A stretch of DNA of 64,000 bases from Spirosoma sp. (GTDB lineage Bacteria > Bacteroidota > Bacteroidia > Cytophagales > Spirosomataceae), in contig NZ_JAPLET010000025.1 in NCBI RefSeq assembly GCF_026391055.1, positions 186,001 through 250,000 of the forward strand, written 5' to 3'. This document shows positions 26,850 through 34,846 of the stretch, one piece after another. The stretch's first letter is position 1, and each line of letters starts with the position of its first letter. The position numbers and the translations under genes are program-made. Below the pieces are notes generated by a model. It was not told where the DNA came from, searched no databases, and was given only the letters and a program-made list of their open reading frames with translations.

Positions 26850-28343
26850 ATGAGCAAGGACGCGGATATTTTAGAAAGTATAACTAACTCCGAATATAAG
26901 TACGGATTCGAGACACTGATTGAAGCCGATGAGGCTCCTGTAGGCCTTGATGAAAGCACCATCCGTTTCATTTCTGCTAAAAAGAATGAACCCGACTGGC
27001 TCCTTGAGAATCGTCTGAAGGCGTTCCGGATGTGGCAGGAGATGACCGAGCCCAAATGGCCCAATGTTTTCTATCCTAAAATAGATTATCAGGCTATTAA
27101 ATACTATTCAGCCCCGAAACAGAAGAAAACCGTTAACTCGCTCGACGAAATCGATCCTGAACTGCTGGATACCTTCAACCGGCTCGGCATTTCGCTTGTC
27201 GAACAGAAACGGTTAGCCGGTGTCGTTGACGCCAGCCCACTGGATGCCGCTCCGGGCGACCGTCCGCGGGTGGCCGTCGATGCCGTTATGGATTCGGTGT
27301 CAGTAGCAACGACCTTTAAAAAAGACCTGGCCGAACGAGGCATCATCTTCTGTTCTATTTCGGAAGCCGTTCATGAGCACCCCGAATTAGTAAAGAAATA
27401 CATGGGTTCGGTAGTGCCCGCTAAAGACAACTATTTCGCGGCACTGAATGCTGCTGTTTTCACCGACGGCTCGTTCTGCTACATTCCTAAAGGTGTTCGT
27501 TGCCCAATGGAACTGTCGACTTATTTCCGCATCAATGCGGCTGGTACAGGCCAATTCGAACGCACGCTTATTGTTGCTGACGAAGGCTCGTATGTGAGCT
27601 ACCTTGAAGGTTGCACAGCTCCCATGCGCGATGAAAACCAGCTTCACGCGGCCGTTGTCGAGTTAGTTGCGATGGGCAATGCCGAAATCAAGTACTCAAC
27701 GGTACAGAACTGGTACCCAGGCGACAAAGATGGTAAAGGTGGTATCTACAATTTCGTGACCAAACGCGGCATCTGCGACGGTCCGAATGCCAAAATCTCC
27801 TGGACACAGGTCGAAACAGGTTCTTCCATTACCTGGAAATATCCATCGGTTATTCTGAAAGGCGATAATTCCATTGGTGAGTTCTATTCGGTGGCCGTTA
27901 CCAACAACATGCAGCAGGCCGATACGGGTACTAAAATGATCCATATTGGCAAAAACACAAAGAGTCGAATTGTATCGAAAGGTATTTCGGCGGGTAAGAG
28001 CCAGAACTCCTACCGGGGTTTGGTGCAGGTAATGAAACGCGCCGAAAATGCCCGCAACTATTCACAATGCGATTCGCTGCTGCTGGGTGATAAATGCGGG
28101 GCTCACACCTTCCCCTATCTGGAAGTGAACAACCCATCGGCCACAGTCGAACACGAAGCAACGACTTCGAAAATCGGCGAAGATCAGTTGTTTTATTGTA
28201 ACCAGCGCGGTATACCTACCGAACAAGCCGTGGCGCTGATCATCAATGGTTACGCCAAGGAAGTATTGAACCAACTCCCGATGGAATTTGCGGTAGAAGC
28301 GCAAAAGCTGCTGGCCATCAGCTTGGAAGGTAGTGTTGGTTAA
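26850..28343 (+). CDS. sufB: Fe-S cluster assembly protein SufB
   Basis: The 497-residue protein covers the full SufB family: LESITNSEYKYGFETLIEAD at the N-terminus, WPNVFYPKIDYQAIKYYSAP, AVFTDGSFCYIPKGVRCPME, EGCTAPMRDENQLHAAVVEL, AKISWTQVETGSSITWKYPS, and QCDSLLLGDKCGAHTFPYLE with the conserved late Cys region. SufB is the scaffold subunit of the SufBC2D complex that builds Fe-S clusters in the cytoplasm. Unusually, sufC, sufD and sufS do not follow: a terminator lies 30 bases behind the stop codon, and the next genes are unrelated. The upstream neighbour is a pseudogene. The rest of the Suf system must be elsewhere. Confidence 0.97.
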   Translation: MSKDADILESITNSEYKYGFETLIEADEAPVGLDESTIRFISAKKNEPDWLLENRLKAFRMWQEMTEPKWPNVFYPKIDYQAIKYYSAPKQKKTVNSLDEIDPELLDTFNRLGISLVEQKRLAGVVDASPLDAAPGDRPRVAVDAVMDSVSVATTFKKDLAERGIIFCSISEAVHEHPELVKKYMGSVVPAKDNYFAALNAAVFTDGSFCYIPKGVRCPMELSTYFRINAAGTGQFERTLIVADEGSYVSYLEGCTAPMRDENQLHAAVVELVAMGNAEIKYSTVQNWYPGDKDGKGGIYNFVTKRGICDGPNAKISWTQVETGSSITWKYPSVILKGDNSIGEFYSVAVTNNMQQADTGTKMIHIGKNTKSRIVSKGISAGKSQNSYRGLVQVMKRAENARNYSQCDSLLLGDKCGAHTFPYLEVNNPSATVEHEATTSKIGEDQLFYCNQRGIPTEQAVALIINGYAKEVLNQLPMEFAVEAQKLLAISLEGSVG

Positions 28344-28372
28344 TCAGTGACATTTCTGTTTTAACTATATTG

Positions 28373-28403
28373 AAGCCCTTGCGAAAACGTGAGGGCTTTT
28401 TTT
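28373..28403 (+). terminator. rho-independent terminator of sufB
   Basis: AAGCCCT and AGGGCTT arms are followed by seven T. It ends 13 bases before the ATG of the next gene, which argues that sufB is transcribed alone. Confidence 0.88.
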
Positions 28404-28415
28404 ATAGATTATGTG

Positions 28416-28616
28416 ATGAAAAAATTCGAATACCTAGTTTTAGACGTAACCTCCACTGGTTTCTGGAATAATAAAATTGACACGCAGGAATTGACGGAGA
28501 AACTAAACCAACTTGGCAGGGAAGGTTGGGAACTGACATCAATGGTCGATGTGAACCAACATCAAGGAGCAACTAAAGGACTACTGGTTACCCTAAAGCG
28601 GGAGCTAACCAATTGA
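28416..28616 (+). CDS. DUF4177 domain protein
   Basis: The 66-residue protein begins MKKFEYLVLDVTSTGFW and continues LTEKLNQLGREGWELTSMVD, then TKGLLVTLKREL. This is the DUF4177 pattern (a KWEYxxL-like strand, then LNxLGxEGWELV, then the last strand). Function is unknown. The ATG at 28416 is used because longer frames begin inside the sufB terminator stem. Confidence 0.85.
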   Translation: MKKFEYLVLDVTSTGFWNNKIDTQELTEKLNQLGREGWELTSMVDVNQHQGATKGLLVTLKRELTN

Positions 28617-28697
28617 TAGACTGACCTATCAACAGGCCAGCTTTCATGCGTAGGAAATTTGTAGGCTGAGCTTTTGGCAGCATAATCGCAAACGATC

Positions 28698-29522
28698 ATG
28701 CTTAAAACAGCTTATCAGGACGAATTACACTTTACATCCACGCAGCAAAAAGGCAGTAGCGGACCCGACGTTCGTCGAATACAGGAATGGCTTTGCCTGA
28801 ACGCGCTCCGATATCCAACAGCCGCCCTGACCACCTCACTCGACGGTGAATTTGGCCCGGCCACAAAACGGGCAATAGAAAACTTTCAGGTCATTCTCAA
28901 ACTCGCTAAATCGGGCATTGTCACACCTGATTTATTCACCAAATTGAGCGCCCCGCTGGCAGCGGGTTTTCAAACCAGACCAACGAGTAAAGATATTCGG
29001 AAGGCCGTTGTGCAACTGGCACAAACCCATTTAAAACAACGCTCGGCTGAATTGCAATGCGACGACGGGCAAAATCTTGGTCCCTGGGTCCGCAGTTATT
29101 GTGACGGGTTAGATGGCTCGCTTTTCAAGTGGTGTGCCGGTTTTGTCCAGTCTATTCTGGACCAGGCCGCGTCGAGTGCCGGTCGTCAGTTTACCGATAT
29201 AATGCCGAGGACCCTGAGCTGCGATACGCTGGCACTGAGTGGTCAGGCAAACGGGCGGCTTATACGCAGCGAAGCAATCCGAAAAAAACCGGATCATATC
29301 AAACCCGGTGACGTTTTTTTGCTCCGTACGCTTTCAACCGGCCCTGCTCCGGCAGACGACTGGTATCACACGGGCCTTATCACGGCCATATCGGGCGATG
29401 TTGTTGAGACAATTGAGGGAAACACCGACCTTAAAGGGGGGAGCAATGGCACTGCCGTTTTTTCCAGAGTACGCAACTTTCGTAAGACGACCCTCGACGT
29501 TTTCACGATTGACGGCTTATAG
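28698..29522 (+). CDS. peptidoglycan-binding domain plus CHAP/amidase-like protein
   Basis: In this 274-residue protein, residues about 15-90 form a PG_binding_1 domain (GSSGPDVRRIQEWLCLNALR, LDGEFGPATKRAIENFQ). The C-terminal half looks like a CHAP/NlpC-type cysteine hydrolase: FKWCAGFVQSIL would supply the catalytic Cys, DDWYHTGLITAISGD the His, and VETIEGNTD the third polar position. No signal peptide is visible, so export is unexplained. The likely role is binding and cleavage of cell-wall peptides, inferred from domains. It is flanked by the DUF4177 gene and uvrB on the same strand. Confidence 0.8.
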   Translation: MLKTAYQDELHFTSTQQKGSSGPDVRRIQEWLCLNALRYPTAALTTSLDGEFGPATKRAIENFQVILKLAKSGIVTPDLFTKLSAPLAAGFQTRPTSKDIRKAVVQLAQTHLKQRSAELQCDDGQNLGPWVRSYCDGLDGSLFKWCAGFVQSILDQAASSAGRQFTDIMPRTLSCDTLALSGQANGRLIRSEAIRKKPDHIKPGDVFLLRTLSTGPAPADDWYHTGLITAISGDVVETIEGNTDLKGGSNGTAVFSRVRNFRKTTLDVFTIDGL

Positions 29523-29694
29523 CCCCTTCTTCGCCTGAACCCTATTTTTCTGCTTTTGGGAAGGTTAACTATACGACACAGTTTAGCGTTAGTAAGTATA
29601 AATCGGAAGGATTGGAGAACCCAGGTAAAGTTGAGAACCGCCCTTGTTATCCAGCCCGGATTTTCGTAAATTAGCCAGATTCTAAACGGCAATA

Positions 29695-31716
29695 ATGAAC
29701 TTTAAACTAACGTCTGAATTTCAACCAACCGGCGATCAGCCGAAGGCAATCGAAAAGTTGGTGAAGGGTGTAAACGAAGGCGAACCTGCACAGGTATTAC
29801 TTGGCGTTACAGGCTCTGGCAAAACGTTTACAATCGCTAACCTCATCGCGCGAACCAACCGTCCAACGCTTGTACTGAGCCATAACAAAACATTGGCCGC
29901 CCAGCTTTACGGGGAATTCAAACAGTTTTTCCCCGAGAACGCCGTCGAGTATTTCATCTCTTACTACGACTACTACCAGCCCGAAGCGTACATCGCCACG
30001 ACCAATACATACATTGAGAAGGACCTGGCGATCAATGAAGAAATTGATAAGCTGCGACTGGCAGCTACCTCAGCCCTGATGAGCGGCCGGCGCGACGTTA
30101 TTGTGGTGGCCTCGGTGTCCTGCATTTACGGCATGGGCAACCCCGAAGAATTTAAACGCAATGTCGTACGCATTGGTGTTGGCGAGCAGATGAGCCGCAA
30201 CAACTTCCTGCACCAGTTGGTCAGCATTTTATACAGCCGGACCGAAGGTGAATTTCAGCGCGGCAACTTCCGTGTGAAAGGCGACACGGTGGATTTGTAC
30301 GTGGCCTATGCCGACTTTGCCTATCGCGTTATCTTCTTCGGCGATGAGATCGAAACGATTCAGCGCATTGACCCCGGCACTGGCAAGAAGTTGTCGGAAG
30401 AGAGTATGGTCACTATTTTCCCGGCTAACCTGTTTGTAACCGGGCGCGATACCCTCAACGGAGCCATCTATCAGATTCAGGACGACATGGTTGCGCAGGT
30501 GCGTTACTTCGAATCAGAACTCCGCGAAATGGAAGCGACCCGTATTCGGGAACGGACAGAATTTGACCTTGAGATGATGCGCGAACTCGGCTATTGTTCG
30601 GGTATTGAGAATTACTCTCGCTATTTCGACAAACGCCTGCCCGGTCAGCGGCCGTTCTGCCTGCTTGACTACTTCCCGGACGATTTCCTGATGGTTGTTG
30701 ACGAAAGCCACGTGACTATTCCGCAAATTAGAGCCATGTGGGGTGGCGACCGTTCGCGTAAAACAGCGCTCGTGGATTATGGTTTCCGGCTTCCGTCGGC
30801 TATGGACAACCGTCCGCTCACCTTTCAGGAATTTGAAGATCTGTCGGGTCAGTCGATTTACGTATCCGCTACGCCTTCCGACTATGAACTCCGCAAAAGC
30901 GAGGGGGTAGTTGTTGAACAGCTAATCCGGCCAACGGGTCTGCTGGACCCCGAAATTGAGGTGCGCCCGAGTTTGAATCAGATTGACGATTTGCTCGAAG
31001 CCATCGACGGCCGCATCAAACGTGGGGAGCGTGTGCTGGTTACAACCCTGACCAAACGAATGGCCGAAGAGCTAACCAAATACCTGGATCGCGTAGGTAT
31101 CAAAACCCGATATATTCACTCCGAGGTAAAAACGCTGGACCGGGTTGAAATTCTTCGCGATTTACGATTGGGCAATTTCGATGTGCTGGTTGGTGTTAAC
31201 CTGCTCCGCGAGGGCCTCGACTTGCCCGAAGTATCGCTGGTGGCCATTATGGATGCCGACAAGGAAGGCTTTTTGCGCGATATTCGATCATTGATCCAGA
31301 CCATTGGCCGGGCTGCCCGTAATGCCAATGGCAAAGTGATTATGTATGCCGACCGGATTACGGGCTCCATGCAAAAAGCCATCGATGAGACGAACCGACG
31401 TCGGGCCATTCAGTTGGAATATAACACCGACAATGGCATTACCCCAACGACGGTGTTGAAATCGCGTGAGTCGATCATGGGCCAAACCAAAGTAGCCGAT
31501 TCGAAAGCAAAGCATTTCTACGTCGAACCCGAAGAAATCCGCATTGCTGCCGATCCTGTTGTCCGGTACATGGGCAAGGGCGATCTGGAAAAAATAATTC
31601 AGGAAACTCAATCCAAGATGGAGCGAGCTGCTAAAGACCTCGACTTTATGGAAGCCGCTCGCCTGCGGGATGAGTTGTTCCAGCTACGTGATAAGCTGAA
31701 GAAGGAAACCGCGTAG
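29695..31716 (+). CDS. uvrB: UvrABC excision repair subunit UvrB
   Basis: UvrB is the damage-verification helicase of nucleotide excision repair. It forms a complex with UvrA and then recruits UvrC. The 673-residue length is normal. Visible features are FKLTSEFQPTGDQPKAIEKL (Q-motif region), GVTGSGKTFTIANLIA (Walker A), YYDYYQPEAYIATTNTYIEK (beta-hairpin that inserts between strands), MVVDESHVTIPQ (DEAD-like box), later helicase motifs (LVGVNLLREGLDLPEVSLVA, QTIGRAARNANG), and a C-terminal UVR domain (LEKIIQETQSKMERAAKDLD, FMEAARLRDE). The ATG at 29695 precedes the usual first residues. Confidence 0.98.
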   Translation: MNFKLTSEFQPTGDQPKAIEKLVKGVNEGEPAQVLLGVTGSGKTFTIANLIARTNRPTLVLSHNKTLAAQLYGEFKQFFPENAVEYFISYYDYYQPEAYIATTNTYIEKDLAINEEIDKLRLAATSALMSGRRDVIVVASVSCIYGMGNPEEFKRNVVRIGVGEQMSRNNFLHQLVSILYSRTEGEFQRGNFRVKGDTVDLYVAYADFAYRVIFFGDEIETIQRIDPGTGKKLSEESMVTIFPANLFVTGRDTLNGAIYQIQDDMVAQVRYFESELREMEATRIRERTEFDLEMMRELGYCSGIENYSRYFDKRLPGQRPFCLLDYFPDDFLMVVDESHVTIPQIRAMWGGDRSRKTALVDYGFRLPSAMDNRPLTFQEFEDLSGQSIYVSATPSDYELRKSEGVVVEQLIRPTGLLDPEIEVRPSLNQIDDLLEAIDGRIKRGERVLVTTLTKRMAEELTKYLDRVGIKTRYIHSEVKTLDRVEILRDLRLGNFDVLVGVNLLREGLDLPEVSLVAIMDADKEGFLRDIRSLIQTIGRAARNANGKVIMYADRITGSMQKAIDETNRRRAIQLEYNTDNGITPTTVLKSRESIMGQTKVADSKAKHFYVEPEEIRIAADPVVRYMGKGDLEKIIQETQSKMERAAKDLDFMEAARLRDELFQLRDKLKKETA

Positions 31717-31793
31717 TGTTCTGATCGTGCTGATATTGGTAAAACTATCTTGTACCTTCGTACTGGTCAGGGAGAAATCCCAGGCTCCTCCTT

Positions 31794-31822
31794 GAGGTGA
31801 TGCGGTTCGGCCGTGTCACCTC
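31794..31822 (+). terminator. hairpin after uvrB
   Basis: GAGGTGA and TCACCTC arms, with an inner CGG/CCG pairing, surround a TTCGG loop 78 bases behind the uvrB stop codon. The following bases (ATTGTCTTTTA) are only moderately T-rich. Confidence 0.5.
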
Positions 31823-31899
31823 ATTGTCTTTTACGATCAATCGCAAATTACAAAATCTTCATACCTTGCATCCTGTCAGGTAAAAACCACAAAACACCC

Positions 31900-32427
31900 A
31901 TGAAACGCATTCTGATTATCCTTGGCGTTATTGCCGTAATAGCGCTTGTCGGTTTTTTTTCACTCCGTAGCTGGACGAAATCCGGAAGCCCGGAAGCCAT
32001 TGCACAAATTGACCAGAACGGTCTGAAAATAAAGGTCGATTATTGCCAGCCATATAAAAAAGGGCGCAAAATCTTTGGCGGCTTGGTCCCTTACGGTGAA
32101 GTATGGCGCACGGGTGCCAACGAAGCAACGGTGGTTGATTTCGACCAGAACATAGTGGTCGCAGGCCAGCCTTTGGACAAAGGCGAATACTCGCTCTGGA
32201 CCATCCCCTCGCAAAACGGCTGGATTGCCATTTTCAACAGCGAAACGGGGCAGTGGGGCACTAACTACGACCAAACCAAGGATGTATTGCGGGTGCCCAT
32301 TGTCTCACAAAAGCATACCCCAAAGGCTGAACAGTTTTATATTACCTTCCGCCCTTCGACTACGGGTACGGACATGGTGCTGGCCTGGGATGAAACCGAA
32401 GCCATCGTACCCATTCAAAAGCGGTAA
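31900..32427 (+). CDS. DUF2911 domain protein
   Basis: The 175-residue protein has an N-terminal membrane anchor or signal (RILIILGVIAVIALVGFFSL). The DUF2911 domain follows, with VDYCQPYKKGRKIFGGLVPY, GEVWRTGANEATVVDF, GEYSLWTIPSQNGWIAIFNS and MVLAWDETEAIVPI. The family is frequent in Bacteroidota, and its function is unknown. The ATG at 31900 sits directly before the hydrophobic helix; the longer frame has a non-typical N-terminus. The stop codon lies inside the left arm of a hairpin shared with the convergent esterase gene. Confidence 0.88.
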   Translation: MKRILIILGVIAVIALVGFFSLRSWTKSGSPEAIAQIDQNGLKIKVDYCQPYKKGRKIFGGLVPYGEVWRTGANEATVVDFDQNIVVAGQPLDKGEYSLWTIPSQNGWIAIFNSETGQWGTNYDQTKDVLRVPIVSQKHTPKAEQFYITFRPSTTGTDMVLAWDETEAIVPIQKR

Positions 32428-32460
32428 GCCCACCCCAAACAGACGGGCCTGGGCTTACCG
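32422..32460. terminator. bidirectional hairpin whose arms contain both flanking stop codons
   Basis: CGGTAAGCCCA (32422-32432) and its exact complement (32450-32460) surround a 17-base loop. The TAA of the DUF2911 gene (32425-32427) and the TAA of the opposing esterase gene (32455-32457) fall at mirror positions in the two arms. Confidence 0.8.
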
Positions 32461-33402
32461 ATGGAAACTCTGGGCAATAAACTTGAGCGCATCGGGTAAT
32501 CCGGTGCGCCAGTACGTCCAGGTGTGCGCACCATCGCGAACGCGGTACTCGTGCGGAATCTTACGGTCGAGCAGCGCCAGATGAAGCATCGAATTGCCAA
32601 TAGTCAGGGCGTCATCGTCGCCACAGTCGATATACCAGCGTACTTTAGTAAGATCGCTTTCCGGTGCCGATCTGGCAAGCGTTATGGGGCTATTTCGTTT
32701 CCAGGTGATAGTAAGCCGGTCTTCTCCCTTGACAGGCCCACTGAATACGGGCGCAAAAACCATATTATAACGTTCATCGGGAACGTTAACGAACCCTTCA
32801 TCTGTACGAATACCCGCGCTGAGAGCGGCACAGGAGCCAAATAAGTCTGCGTGGTGCATGGCCAGCGTTAGTGACCCAAACCCGCCCATAGACAGTCCCG
32901 AGATCGCCCGAAATTCGCGCTGGGTACGGGTTCGGAACATGGAGTCGATATGCGGGATCAGTTCCTGCACAAACATGTCTTCATAACGGACCTTGTTCTG
33001 GTAATCATTCACAAACCAGCTTGTCCCTCCATTCGGCATCACAATAATCATAGAGGGCAATTGGCCCGATTTGATACCCTCATCGGCAATACGGTCGGCT
33101 TCGCCAAACTGCACCCAGCCGGTTTCATTATCTCCATAACCATGCAGCAGGTACACAACCGGGTATCGTCGGTTTGAGACGTAATAATCGGGGGGCAAAT
33201 AAATAGAGAACTTTACCGCTTGGTTCATCAGTGAGCTGTTCATCACCATACTTTCCAGCAATCTGGCTTGCGGAGCCGCCACAACGGGAACAGGACCGTT
33301 AGTTTGGGGAGCCGTCAGTTGCGCACGTCGGCGCGATTGGGCCGGAGCGGTTATGGCCACACAGGTAACCAGTAAGCAAATCAGTAGTCTACGTACAGGC
33401 AT
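32455..33402 (-). CDS. secreted esterase of the esterase D / feruloyl-esterase-like family
   Basis: The 315-residue protein has a signal peptide (MPVRRLLICLLVTCVAITAP, then AQS). Its alpha/beta-hydrolase core is of the putative-esterase (PF00756) type: YPVVYLLHGYGDNETGW, SMIIVMPNGGTSWFVN, the nucleophile elbow SGLSMGGFG, YIDCGDDDAL supplying the acid, and RDGAHTWTYWRTGL the catalytic His. Such enzymes act on acyl-sugar or feruloyl esters; the precise substrate is not readable. It is convergent with the DUF2911 gene and shares a symmetrical terminator with it. Confidence 0.88.
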   Translation of the reverse strand: MPVRRLLICLLVTCVAITAPAQSRRRAQLTAPQTNGPVPVVAAPQARLLESMVMNSSLMNQAVKFSIYLPPDYYVSNRRYPVVYLLHGYGDNETGWVQFGEADRIADEGIKSGQLPSMIIVMPNGGTSWFVNDYQNKVRYEDMFVQELIPHIDSMFRTRTQREFRAISGLSMGGFGSLTLAMHHADLFGSCAALSAGIRTDEGFVNVPDERYNMVFAPVFSGPVKGEDRLTITWKRNSPITLARSAPESDLTKVRWYIDCGDDDALTIGNSMLHLALLDRKIPHEYRVRDGAHTWTYWRTGLPDALKFIAQSFHR

Positions 33403-33491
33403 TATCGTGTTTAAATAAGTAAATGGTTGTCAAATTTATCAGGAAACAAGGGGTCTTCAGCAGGTAACTCACAATTTCCCTGTTTTTTAAA

Positions 33492-33525
33492 TGTACGCTT
33501 AAGGAAAGGCTAAACGTGTACGCTT
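33492..33525. repeat. direct repeat of TGTACGCTT upstream of the sigma-54 regulator
   Basis: Two exact 9-base copies start at 33492 and 33517, 25 bases apart, in the gap between divergent genes. They could be protein-binding sites or chance. Confidence 0.3.
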
Positions 33526-33647
33526 GCCCCGTTTATGATAAAAAAAAGAGTGTTTGGCGAATATCTCACGGTTAATGACACTTGCCGAGACAAAATCGCC
33601 TATTTTAGGGGTCTTAGTAATCAATTTTTCTATTTTATACCACTTGT

Positions 33648-34799
33648 ATGGCCAAACTGATTATCGTGGACGACGAAAAACCCATTCGGGCGGCCCTACG
33701 CGATATTTTAGAGTACGAAGGCTACGATGTTGACGAAGCAAAAGACGGCGAAGAAGGTCTGGATATGATTATGCGCACAAGTTACGACGTAGCCTTATGC
33801 GACATTCGAATGCCGAAACTGAATGGACTTGAATTGCTTATGAAAGTCAGCGAAGCTGAAAAAAGTACGCAGATCATTATGATTTCGGCGTACGGCAATG
33901 TTGAAAATGCAGTCGAAGCCACCAAACGGGGAGCGTTCGACTTCATCACCAAACCACCCGATTTAAATCGTCTGCTCATTACCGTCCGTAACGCCATTGA
34001 GCGATCCAAACTGGTTCAGGAAACTAAAACGCTCAAAAAACGCATCTATAAATTAAACGAGATTGTCGGTGAATCCGACTCAATCCGTAAAGTGAAAGAT
34101 ACGATCAATCGGGTAGCCGCTACCGAAGCCAGGGTGCTGGTAACCGGTGCCAACGGATCGGGTAAAGAGATGGTTGCCAAACAGATTCACGAAAAAGGAA
34201 GTCGTGCCAACCAGCCGCTCATCGAAGTAAACTGCGCAGCTATTCCTAGCGAACTAATTGAAAGTGAACTTTTTGGCCACGAGAAGGGCGCCTTCACCGG
34301 CGCGGCAGCCAAGCGTGTAGGCAAATTTGAGCAAGCCGACGGCGGTACGCTTTTCCTTGACGAAATTGGCGACATGAGCCTATCTGCCCAAGCCAAAGTG
34401 CTGCGGGCCCTTCAGGAAAGTAAAATTACGCGCGTCGGGGGCGACAAAGAAATAAAGGTCAACGTCCGGGTTATTGCGGCTACCAACAAAGACCTGCGTC
34501 AGGAAATCGTAAACGGCAATTTCCGCGAAGACTTATTTCACCGGCTGAGCGTCATCATGATCCATGTTCCGCCCTTATCAGAACGGCGGAGCGATATTCC
34601 GCTACTAGCGGATAAATTCCTGCACGATATCGCCACCGAATACGGTGCACCGGTCAAAGAATTGTCGCCCGATGCCATGGACTATTTACAATCCTTACCC
34701 TGGACGGGTAACGTTCGTGAATTGCGTAACGTTATCGAGCGCCTGGTGATTATGTGCGGAGATGAGATCATGCTCGACGACGTGAAGGCCTACGCGTAA
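33648..34799 (+). CDS. sigma-54-interacting response regulator lacking the DNA-binding domain
   Basis: The 383-residue protein has an NtrC-type receiver domain (IIVDDE; Asp52 in VALCDIRMP; ITKPPDL) and a full AAA+ sigma-54 interaction domain: Walker A GANGSGKE, ESELFGHEKGAFTGA (the sigma-54 contact loop is intact), Walker B GGTLFLDEIGDMS, and the R-finger region FREDLFHRLSVI. It ends shortly after WTGNVRELRNVIERLVIMCG, DEIMLDDVKAYA, where NtrC-family proteins normally carry about 40-60 more residues with a Fis-type HTH. The stop is real, because a strong hairpin starts one base later. A sensor kinase at 36574-37767 is a possible partner. Confidence 0.93.
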   Translation: MAKLIIVDDEKPIRAALRDILEYEGYDVDEAKDGEEGLDMIMRTSYDVALCDIRMPKLNGLELLMKVSEAEKSTQIIMISAYGNVENAVEATKRGAFDFITKPPDLNRLLITVRNAIERSKLVQETKTLKKRIYKLNEIVGESDSIRKVKDTINRVAATEARVLVTGANGSGKEMVAKQIHEKGSRANQPLIEVNCAAIPSELIESELFGHEKGAFTGAAAKRVGKFEQADGGTLFLDEIGDMSLSAQAKVLRALQESKITRVGGDKEIKVNVRVIAATNKDLRQEIVNGNFREDLFHRLSVIMIHVPPLSERRSDIPLLADKFLHDIATEYGAPVKELSPDAMDYLQSLPWTGNVRELRNVIERLVIMCGDEIMLDDVKAYA

Positions 34800-34800
34800 G

Positions 34801-34846
34801 TCTGAACCGCACGGGCGGCCCCGTGGAGCCGCCCGTGCGGTTCAGA
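34801..34846. terminator. strong bidirectional hairpin
   Basis: Perfect 19-base arms (34801-34819 and 34828-34846, with CCGCACGGGCGGC) surround an 8-base loop. It starts right after the regulator stop codon and overlaps the last codons of the opposing LuxE-like gene. Confidence 0.85.

Noticed and set aside
28389..28415. Longer start for the DUF4177 gene
   Set aside because: The extra codons fall inside the stem and T-run of the sufB terminator and add residues not expected for the family.
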